From positions 192,389-256,388 of the forward strand of contig WTPW01000929.1 of assembly GCA_009809945.1 (NCBI GenBank): 64,000 bases of DNA, written 5' to 3'. The translations under genes were made by a program, and so were the position numbers. Below are positions 10,861-20,839 of the stretch, one piece after another; within the stretch, counting starts at the first letter, position 1, and every line of letters starts with the position of its first letter. The DNA comes from Gigaspora margarita (lineage: Eukaryota; Glomeromycota; Glomeromycetes; Diversisporales; Gigasporaceae). Under the pieces are notes generated by a model that was not told the origin of the DNA, searched no databases, and was given only the letters and a program-made list of their open reading frames with translations.

Positions 10861-13800
10861 CAAATCAAAACTCTATATCTGATATATACAAAACTGGATT
10901 GCGTAAGTCCAGCATATCTCGATATAAGGCATCAATTATTCTCCATCTGCTGTATAATTTACTTTAAATACTATAGCAAATTGACACGGTTAGATAGCTA
11001 GAACTCAATCCAGAAATCTCGACTGAAACTCCTTGAACTATTAAATGAGAACCATTAACTGCCATTTATTATACCAATTGCATTCCCTGTATATGTCATA
11101 AACACTAAATCTTGCTTCTCAAAATCTTTTGCTCTGACTAAATTTTATATATAACTACGATATATTTGATCAGTATATTGTTGTTAGTTTCTTTATTAAT
11201 TTTTTTTTTAAAAAAATATATTAATTGTATTGGGTGTCTGTGCAAGACATAATTAATATCACATTAGAACAATAAATTTATGCCTTCTTTTTTATATAGT
11301 TCTTATAATAGATATTAACTATGTTTTTTTTTACAAATTTAAAAACAAATATTTATTTAACAAAACACTAATTCCAAATAAAATTAGCGTATGATTTATT
11401 ATTTCTTTAAAGTTTAATTTTAGTTTGTATTTCTAATACTAAATATTTAATAAACTTACAAAACGCTGACGTTATACATATTAAGAAAAAAATTTCATTG
11501 ATTACTGTACATTATCTAATCCAGGAGTCCAGAATTACAAAACTTTAACGCGTGTATAGATATAAATTAAGAAAAAATTACATTAATCTAATCCATGTTA
11601 TTTATATGTAAAAAAAATTTAAAACTTGCTTTACAATTTATATATGTATTATTAATAAAATATTAAATTTGCAAAAACATAAACAAGCACCAATATATCA
11701 ATTCTTTTAATCAAGATACTAAGACAATTTTCATTATTAACTCTAACAAAATATTTAATGAAAAAAAAATCTGAATTCAAAGCTTTAAACGAATTATGTA
11801 AATTTGAGAACAGGATTACTTGCTAGAAATTTTCCTATTTATGATTTGTTTCAATCGTTTTAAGACCATCATTTTGTTTGGTTATTGTCTAATAGTTACA
11901 TTATCACCATCTGAATATCTAACATAGTTGATTATTATAAATCTGATTAGTATTATTTATACCTAAAATAGGAAATATGCGTCATCTCAATACCATATAT
12001 TCTCTTACCCGTAATTATATTACTATTTATTCTCATACTTTGTAAAGTCAATGCTTTACTAATCAATGGAGTTAGTGGCCGACTGGAGTAAAATGCTTGG
12101 TCGTTTTTTTCAGTCGTAGAAATATTAGTACCTTTATTATCTGTAAATTTTTTTTCTCCTCTATTTAATTTATAAATAAGCTCGTTGAGCTCACATGCCA
12201 AATCACCACCTTGTCGTACTACCATTTCTATCCATTTCCTATCGTTAGAGAATGCATCTCTATTTGGAGCCATAAATTTTCTTTTTTCTGGATCTTGATG
12301 CCAACATCTTTCCATTAATTCAACTAATTCTTGTGGAGTGTTGGTTGGAATCTTTGGGCGAAGTCCATTAAGAATATCCAGAATAAGATATTCATCATGT
12401 TTACGATTGAAAAATGGCCTGCAGCCACTTATTACCTCCCAAATAATCATACCAAAACTATAAATGTCTGAAGCTTGTGTAAACTTTCCTCCGTTTAACA
12501 CCTCTGGTGCAACATACGGAATAACCCCATAGATTGAATTCTTATCTGATAATTCATTTACAGGTTTGCTTATTCCTAAATCCGCAATTTTTGCTCCATT
12601 ATACTGGTTAATAAGAATATTGCCACTATGAAGATCTCGATGAATAATTTTACGTCTGTGTACTAAATCAAGTCCTATTGAAATTTTATATAATAGCCTT
12701 AATTTTTCTATCCAGGATAAGGTATTTGCATTTTTATTTAGGAAATAATGAAGGTCTCTATTCTGCGCAAATTCTATAACTATTATATAATTTTTTGTTT
12801 CAGGATGTTGTGTGATGCCGAGATATCGTTGAAGAACATCACCCTTGACAATATTTGTATCTTTTTTACAATTAAAAAAGTTTTTTAGCTAAAATAACAA
12901 ATATAATAGTAAGTTTTAAAGTTTTATAATTTAACTAAATCAATTATTATATGAATATAATGTATAAAGATAATTTATGACAGACCTCATTTAAAAAATC
13001 TGAATCCATTTTTTCAGAATTATTGGACAACATTATAATTTCCTATTCGATTGTATCTTTGCTTCTTATCACACCAATGAGTCATAGGTCCATTAACCCA
13101 TGTTGCTTGATTTATTATACTGAACCCTCCTTTAGCAAGGTATTCAATATTGGTAAATTGTTCATACGGAATAAATTCTAAATATGAATTTCTGGTAAAG
13201 CTTGCATAAGAAAATTGCGTTAATTTGATAAAATCGTCTATTAATTTATTACCACTTAAAACTCGTAATGAGGCCTCATAACAATGTTTACATTGCTTGG
13301 AAGTTTTATCACAAATAAATCTTTTACGATTACATTTCTTGCATCTCTCACTTTCTTTCCTTTTTTTACGCCTAGAGACAAACGAAACTGGATGTTTATC
13401 ATCTATAATTGATTTTGAATTATATTGTTGTTGTAAATTATTAATTTGTTCATCATAATGTTGAGTAACTCCTGCATTATAGGTGTTAAATAAATTTATA
13501 TTAGTTTGTTCTTGAGCAAAGCATGTGGTCCATTCTATAGATAGATTATGATTAATTGGGTCCTCATTATTTTGAGTAGTGCCTGCGGACAATTCTATAA
13601 TTGAATTATTATAAATATTTAGAGAATTTGTATTAGTTTGAATAAAAGTTGCATTCCATTCCATAAACGGATTATGATTGGTAAATTCCGTAGACAATTC
13701 TACAATTTGATCTTGACTAAAGTCTGTGGACCATTCTATGAATGGATTATTATAAACGTTTGGCAAACTTATAGTAGTTTGATCTTGAGCCAATTCCATA

Positions 13801-14340
13801 AACCATTCTGTAGGTAAACTGTTATTGGTTTGATCTTCATAAACCTGAGTAAAGTCAGCAGACCATTCAGTGGATGGATTATTATAGATGTTTAGCGAAT
13901 TTATATTTATTTGATCTTGAAGAGTAAAGTCTGTAATCCATTCTGTAGATAGATTATTATTGATGTTTGGCGAGCTTTCTTCATTATACATTATGCAGCT
14001 AATTAAAATGCGTTATGAGTAAAATTAAGTTTATGATTTTTGATTGCGAACACTTTTCGAATTTGGCTAATTTATATAACATTATGGAATTTTCGAATTC
14101 ATGTAGATCATTTCCGCATCTGAGCAGAGAAATTCTATACTAAACTTCTAATGATACAAAGAGTAGGATTCTAGAATAGCCATCTAGAATACTCGGAAAA
14201 ATTATATGAATAGTAATGTTCCGGCACATACTATGTATTACGGTATTATTATTCGACAATATATATCAGTGTAAGCTTGCAATCAATTTTTGGAATTGGA
14301 ATTCCGAAATTTTTGTCGGAAGACTCTTTATGCATGCTCA
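10860..14340 (-). repeat. Kinase segmental duplication, copy 1
   Basis: Contains a kinase gene (minus) with its 3' flank (10.86-11.9 kb) and 5' flank (14.0-14.34 kb). Long stretches are recognisably the same as 15.56-20.1 kb in the same orientation, for example ACTATAGCAAATTG and GAACTCAAT/GAACTCCA blocks in the 3' flank, the coding exons, and AGAATACTCGGAAAA with TTTTTGGAATTGGAATTCCG in the 5' flank. Confidence 0.8.
11919..13991 (-). pseudogene. TKL kinase gene with 11-bp deletion at the ATP-binding lysine
   Basis: Exons (minus) are 13991-12986, 12888-12009 and 11962-11919, with GT..AG introns. The N-terminal ~210 residues are a degenerate tandem repeat (STEW/IEW ... DFTQ ... IYNNP). Then comes a Cys cluster CKKCNRKRF/CKHCYEASLR, and LIDDFIKLTQ leads into the kinase. 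The G-loop reads AKGGFS. After NYNVV the frame breaks: comparison with copy 2 shows 11 bases missing at the 13024/13025 junction, removing the LKxL segment with the VAIK-type lysine and shifting frame into a stop. The rest is intact: IIHRDLHSGN, ADLGISKP (DLG for DFG), PYVAPEVLNGG, SDIYSFGMIIWEV. The short last exon ends at TAG 11919. Either a recent pseudogene, or the C-lobe is still expressed from an alternative start. Confidence 0.82.
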
Positions 14341-15240
14341 TCAGGAAGTTGAACCAAACACTACCTAGATTTGCTAAATAGCAATATCAAATAAGTACTT
14401 GAATCTAATATTATTAAATTACTTTAAATTTTAAATAATATTAAATTTTATATTTATATTAAATTTTATATTTATAATAAGACGATTACATGTTTATATA
14501 CACATATATATTGATATCTTAAAATCCTGATTATATAATAGCTTTTGGGGATCTAACAAAAAATATTCCTTGCAAAATTTTAGCATAAACTATAACCTCC
14601 TCTAACTCTAAAGCTACCCTCACCCTAACCTTAAGTTATACTAATTTTTCGTTTATAATTTATATGTTAAAAAATCAATAGTATGTGTGTATATACATCT
14701 GGTGTAAATTAAGATATTATATGTAATTTTTAAATATTTTTTTAAGTATTTTAAATAAGTATTCGCAATTACATCCAAACATACCTTAGGCCTAATAAGT
14801 ATTTACTAAGTATTTAGCAAATACTTGGCAAGTATTTTCCAAGTACTTTGACAAATATTATGAAGCTCGTTTATTTTTTAACCAATCAGAAATTTGACTT
14901 ATACTAAATTATGTTTCCAATACGTCTTTGAATAAATGCATTTATGATTAGAAGGCATTGGAATTGGAATTTATTGGAAGAACAATCTTCGAATTAGCAA
15001 CAATTATCTAAATTGTCACTAATCTAAATTGATTAGTGTGGAATTTGGAGTCTCGATAGTATAAATTTCGTGTATATTGTTTTGTAATAAGCTCTTACTC
15101 AATTATGAAAAAAATCACCTTAAACAATTTCTCTGACCAAAATGCAAAACTAAATAATTCGCACATTAGAAAAAGCTTGTAAATTTTTGGTGCTGTTGAA
15201 GCGTCCTTTGACTTACTATAACAGTGAAGTCTGATTATAA
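13991..15240. repeat. Kinase upstream region, dispersed-repeat copy with ~540-bp insertion
   Basis: 14.1-14.34 kb and 14.88-15.1 kb match the beginning and continuation of the dispersed repeat seen near 26.7 and 60.8 kb (AACCAATCAGAAATTTGACT, then TTTGGAGTCTCGATA). Between them, about 14335-14875, is unrelated DNA containing several AAGTATTT motifs and a CCTAACC-like tract near 14610, best read as an inserted small element. Confidence 0.55.
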
Positions 15241-16090
15241 TCTGATAACAGAAATTATTTAGCAAAAAACTAAAAACACATTAAAATTTTTAAAATTTTA
15301 TATAAAATAATTATTTAAAGCTATTTACTTTTCTTAACAGTAATGTACAAGATGCTAGCCTCATCATTAAGCGAGTATTAGATTTAAATTAATACATAAC
15401 TATTTATATTTCTTCAATAGTCATTAATTGTTATAAACATTTAACACACAATATCTTTCGTAAATAAAAATTTTAGCTCGTATTACAATCGTAATAACTT
15501 TATTCTAATTATATTACAACTAAAAAAATTGCTTTAAATTCTTAAATTCTATAATATAGAAATATTTCAATTCGAAAACTTTATAATGCAGTTTCAATTT
15601 TTACAAAAGCTTGATTGCGTATTTCTAGCATAGATCGATATCAGGTATCAATTATTCAATCTATCTGTTGTTTAATTTACTTTAGATACTATAGCAAATT
15701 GGTACAGTTAGATAACTAGAACTCCACCAAGAAATCTCAGCCGAAACCCCTTTGAGCTATTGAATGATATCCCTAACACCATCTATAATATACCAATTGC
15801 ATGCTCCCGTAAATGTCGTGAAAATTTCAAATTTTCTTCTGACGAAATTTTATATATAACTTCTATACTATTTTGATCAGTGTATTATCAATAGTATTGG
15901 GTGTCTATGCAAGATATAATTAATATCACAATTCGAAAAATAATTTAATGGCTTACTTTTTTATATAGTTCTTACATAATAATAGATATTAGCTACTTTT
16001 TTATGGGTTAAAACCAAATATTTACTTAACAAGACACTAATTCCAAATTAAATTAGTCATGATTTATTATTTCTTTAAAGTTTAATTATA

Positions 16091-16528
16091 CAGTAAAACT
16101 TCCATAAGTGCACCCTCTATAAGTGCACTCCCTCCTTATATGCATGTTATAGTTTAGTCCCAAGCTTGGGACTTAGTGCTAAATTAACGAATTATATAAT
16201 ACACTTTAAATACACATTATATTTTAGTCCCAACCTATAAAGACTCTATATAATTTGCTCTCTATATATGCACACTCTCTACAAATGCACACTTGTATTT
16301 TTTCTGCTATGGTCCCTACGAAAGTGTATAAAGAGAAATCTAGTTATAATATAATTCTTTAAGTGCACACCCTCTCTAAGTGCACATATGAGTAGCCAAA
16401 CGAAAAAGGCGGTTCGGACTTTCGAGTATCAAAATCTAATATATACTCGAAGTCCAAACGGCCTTTTTCCCTTGGCAGCACTCATATATATTCAGTCCCC
16501 AGTGCGTGCACTTATAGAGTTTTTACTG
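16091..16528. mobile_element. pogo/Tigger-like MITE with TA target duplication
   Basis: The left end CAGTAAAACTTCCATAAGTG and the reverse complement of the right end (CAGTAAAAACTCTATAAGTG) match. TA lies immediately outside both ends (16089-16090 and 16529-16530). Subterminal AAGTGCAC repeats lie inside both ends, plus a perfect palindrome AGTCCCAAGCTTGGGACT at 16156-16173. There is no transposase. Copy 1 of the kinase duplication lacks it at the matching place, giving the empty site. Confidence 0.85.
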
Positions 16529-17879
16529 TAATCTTATTTGTAATATTAAATATTTATTGAAATATATATTAGGGGCTTGATATTTCTATGTTCAATAGTC
16601 CGAAATTTACGTAAATATTGTATATATATTAAGAAAACATTTTTAATTAATTAATGTACATTATTAGTTCGAAACTGCAAAACCTTAACATAAATAAATA
16701 TTAATAAAAAATATAATAAAATTATCTAAGGGCATACGAATTTAATGGCTCAAAAAAATTTTTTTACAAGTTTTCAAAATTTGGCCCGGCAGGTTATGAA
16801 AACCAATTAATTAATTTTGCATGGTCTAATCCATATATACACAAGCACGAATATATCATTTGTTTTAATCAAACTACAATTATACTAATAAATTTTTTAA
16901 TAAACGTTAAAACTCTAGCAAGATATTAATGAAAAAATTGAATTCAAAGTTTTCAATGAATTATGCAAATTTGAAACAGAATTACTTGCTAGAAACTTCC
17001 CTATTCACGGTTTGTTTCATTCACTTTAGGACCATCATAATATTTGGTTAATTTTTAGTAGTTATATTATCACTATTTGAATATCTAACATAATTGATTA
17101 TTATAAACAAGATTAATATTATACCAAAAACAAGAAATCTTACCCGTAATTATATTACTATTTAATCCCATACTTTGTAAAGTCAATGCTTTATTAATCA
17201 ATGGAGTCAATGGCCCGACTAGAGTAAATTGCTTGATCATTTATTTTAGTTGGCATATCTTTGTATCTCTATTTTCTGGCAATATTATCTCTCCTTTTTT
17301 CTGTCTTTTTAATAAGCTCTACGAGCTCATATCCCATATCAACACCACATATTGCTATCGATTTTTCTAGCCATTTAGGTATTTCGAATTGATATTCTTT
17401 TCTATCTGGGGCCGTAATTTTCTTTTTCTGGATGCTTCAACTAATTCTTGCGGAGTATCATTTGGAATTTTTGGACAATGACCATTAAGAATATCTAGGA
17501 TAAGATATTCATCATGCTTACGATTGGAAAATGGCTTGCAACCACTTATTACCTCCCAAATAATCATACCAAAACTATAAATGTCTGAAGCTTGTGTAAA
17601 TTTTCTCCTTTTAACACTTCTGGTGTAACATTCGGAATAAACCCATAGATTGAATTCTTATCTGATAATTCATTTACAGGTTTGCTTATTTCTAAATCCG
17701 CAATCGTTGCTTCATTATTCCGTCAAATAAGAATATTGTCACTATGAAGATCTCGATGAATTATTTTATATTTGTGAAATGAGTTAAATCCTTTGGAAAT
17801 TTTATATAAGAGTCTTAATTTTTCTGACCAAGATAAAGCATTTACATTTTTATTTAGAAAATAATGTAGGTCTCTATTC

Positions 17880-18708
17880 CAGTGATGGTAAATGACCTGA
17901 AATGACCCAAATGACCCAAATGACAAATGACTAGTCATTGGGTCATTTCGAGGCTCAAATGACCTAGAAGGTCATTTAACATAGGTTAGTTAATATTCTA
18001 ATGCTCTTTAGCCAATCAGAATTGGCCGTCAAACAAAATTAAAACATAAACAATAATTGTAGCTATAAGTCAATTAATATTTATGTCTTAAATAAAGTTG
18101 ACCGAAATAATAAATTACATATTTCGAACACCTTACTTAAGACATAAATATTAATTGACTTAGTAAAATTTGGACTTTAATATATAGTTAAGATTATCGA
18201 TAAGGAAAGTAATAAAGTTTGATAACTTTTTATACGAGCAATTCACCAATAAAATTATTTATATGTCAATATGACCTAAATTAACATAATAACCAAATGT
18301 TCTTGTCATGATTTAATAGCTTGGAGTCATTTACATTTCGATCAAACGATCGAATTATTTACCATTCCTAGGTTGGACCGGGCATATAAACTTTTATTGG
18401 GTTTGGGCTCGAGTCTACAAATACCTAGCCCAACCCAGCTTACTTCGAAACCTATACGTATGCATTATCGTTATGCAGTTAAAGTTGATCAATCTATGCA
18501 AAAAACATTAGATATGGGATACAAGCTCTATATGCACGATGGTCCAATGACTAAATGACCCTCAAATGACCTCTGTCATTTCTAAATGACCATGGCTATT
18601 TGGTCACGAGTCATTTCTAAATGGCTCAAAATTGAGATAACCCTTAATGACCGGTCATTTCAGGGTCATTTGAAAAACTTTCAAATGACTAAGTCATTAC
18701 TATCACTA
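17880..18708. mobile_element. hAT-type non-autonomous element inside the kinase pseudogene
   Basis: It is flanked by imperfect 8-bp target duplications CTCTATTC (17872-17879) and CTTTGTTC (18709-18716). Kinase copy 1 retains the empty site (CTCTATTCTGCG). Ends: CAGTGATGGTAAATGAC, and reverse-complemented right end TAGTGATAGTAATGACT. Both subterminal regions are packed with AAATGAC(C) in both orientations, more than a dozen copies, as expected for transposase-binding repeats of hAT elements. No transposase frame. Confidence 0.88.
18067..18161. repeat. Perfect 25-bp inverted repeat inside the hAT element
   Basis: Arms 18067-18091 and 18137-18161 are exact reverse complements (AAGTCAATTAATATTTATGT and mirror) with a 45-base spacer. 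Perfect arms in an otherwise degenerate element suggest a younger nested insertion or gene conversion. Confidence 0.75.
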
Positions 18709-19740
18709 CTTTGTTCTGCACAAATTCTATAACTATTATATAATTTTTTGTTTCAGGATGTTGTGTGATACCGTGAGTTTATTAATAGGTTGTTTTACAA
18801 TGTAAAAGTTTTTTAGCTAAAATAACAAATAAAATAATAGTAAGTTTTAAAATTTAACAATAAACTAAATCAATTATTTGATTATAATCGCATAAATATA
18901 ATTTACTGTATAGCAGATCTCATTTAAAAAATCAGGTTCCATTTTTTCAGAATCATTAAAAATTTAAGGACAACATTATGATTTCTTTTCCGATTGTATT
19001 GTTGCATTTTAGAATTCCAGCTCCGAATAGGCCGGTCCACCAACCCATGTTGCTTTATATACTGTACTGAATCCTCCTGTAGCAAGATATTCACTATTTG
19101 TAAATTGATTATATGGAATAAATTCTAATTTCGAAGGATTTTTATAGAATTTTTGAGTTAATTTGATAAAATCATCTATTAATTTATTACCACTTAAGAA
19201 CCGCAATGAGGCCCGATAACAATGCCTACATATTTTGAGATTTTCATCAAAGAAAATTCTTTTCAAGCAGCATTTCTTGCAACTTAGATTTTTTTCACGT
19301 CTAGAGACATGTATAACATTCTTTTTAACAGATTCTGCACTATATTGGTGTTGTAATTTATTAATTTATTCTTCATTACGTCGAGTAATTTCTACGTTAT
19401 AAATGTTAAGTAACTCATTATAAATTTTAAATGACTTTATATAATTTCGAGCTTGAATAAAGCATGTGGTATTTCATAGATAGATTATTAGTAATGTTTG
19501 TCGAGTTTTCTTCATTATACATTATACTTACAGCCAATTAAATGTGAACGTTTTTCGAATTCAGCTAACATCATGGAATATTCGAATTTCAGTAGATCAT
19601 TTCTATATTTGAGCACTACAGGTTCGAGGAATTCTATATTAAACTTCTATGATCAAAAGTGTGGTTTTTAGAATAGTTATCCAGAATACTCGGAAAATTA
19701 TACGCAAAATAGTAATACACCAAAGTACCGGTACGTACGT

Positions 19741-20003
19741 CAATAGTCACCAAAAGTTTAATACGGTTACATAAAAAGAGTAAAAAGTTTATTCCATTGA
19801 GGATTGATAGAAAATATTAAAGTCAACGTTCAGCAACGAGGACGTTTCCAAAACTTTCGAAACCTTAAAGACGGCATAGTTGTATCGATTTTCACGTATT
19901 ATGCAATAATTTTATATGTTTTACGCAATTTATTTTCGTTTCTTTGGTCAATTGGATTTCATTTTGTTTTTTGTGTAACCGTGTTAAACTTTAGAGCCTA
20001 CTG
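19741..20003. mobile_element. Small TIR element in the kinase 5' flank
   Basis: Left end CAATAGTCACCAAAAGTTTA and inverted right end CAGTAGGCTCTAAAGTTTAA continue into AcACGGTTACA on both sides. TACGTAC is present on both flanks, probably the target duplication. It is absent from the matching place of copy 1 near 14.24 kb. Confidence 0.65.
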
Positions 20004-20499
20004 TACGTACTCCGTATTATGTTGAAATCAGCGTTGTAAATCAGTTTTTGGAATTGGAATTCCGATAATAATTGTCAGAAGACCCTTATGTATATTTGTT
20101 TATTTTTAGGGGAATTTACAAATGAAAGCACAAAGTTGAAATAATTACTGTACAAACCAGGGTCCAAAAGAAAATAATTACAGATAGAGACCTGATATAT
20201 ATAATGCACACAAAAGAGCTTTGGAATATAAATGCAATTCACTAGGTAATTACAAAAAATACCCATACTGTAAAATAGAAAGGAAAGATCTAAGATCTTG
20301 TTGATCAACAAATATTGTAATCCATCTAATCGATTTATTTTTGTAAAATCCGTTCCTGATAAACGTATGAGTAATTAATCAAATTCTAAATCTGACAAAT
20401 GACTGTTTATAAATAGAAAAAAAACAAACAAAAAAACAAAAACAAAAAAAATAGATATAATATGCGATAGCAATATGAATAAATTTAGCAAATTTGGTA
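20004..20499. other. Flanking DNA before the pogo-like element
   Basis: The first ~95 bases continue the kinase 5' flank. The rest is AT-rich with an A-rich tract of AAAAACAAAC type near 20415-20455. No gene recognised. Confidence 0.45.
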
Positions 20500-20839
20500 C
20501 AGTCAGACCTCTCTAAATGCAACCCCCTTAAATGCAATACCTCTCTAAATGCACGATAGAAGACTAGCCCATAATGGAACTTATAGATAAATGCACGTTC
20601 TTTATTCTGCAATTGCACGCTCATTGTCTGGCCCACTTATAAAAACTCCCTCCATAAATGCAACCATGTGATTATTGGCCAATCAAATGCATCATTTTTA
20701 GGTTACTAAAACCATATTTATCACATGATAATAGTAACATTATGATTTTTTTATTATTTTTTTTTTTTTAAACCCCAAATAATAATTATTGGGGACGTCA
20801 AATGACGCACTTTATTAAACTAAATTTATTTANAAATTA

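Larger units (their letters stand above)
17140..19522 (-). pseudogene. Decayed second copy of the TKL kinase gene
   Basis: ATG at 19522 (MYNEE) matches copy 1, but the N-terminal repeat soon hits stops. Recognisable pieces are CRHCYRASLRFLSGNKLID with EYLATGGFSTVYKATW (19266-19020), VVLK with a one-base deletion after it near 18960, the ITQHPETKNY region out of frame (18780-18720), and NRDLHYFLNKN to HRDLHSDNILI followed by TGA (17880-17723). Next comes a DLE in place of DLG, then SDIYSFGMIIWEVISG with a deletion over the ELMERCW helix (17570-17430). A hAT MITE splits the C-lobe exon at 17880. Several missense changes against copy 1 are G to A on the coding strand. It is certainly non-functional as a kinase. 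Confidence 0.88.
15560..20100 (-). repeat. Kinase segmental duplication, copy 2
   Basis: Second copy of the 10.86-14.34 kb unit, same orientation. It is expanded by a pogo-like MITE (16091-16528), a hAT MITE (17880-18708) and a small TIR element (19741-20003), and has decayed coding exons. Confidence 0.8.

Noticed and set aside
18373..18558. A 61-codon frame inside the hAT MITE
   Set aside because: No family motif; inside a non-autonomous element and rich in repeat-derived sequence.
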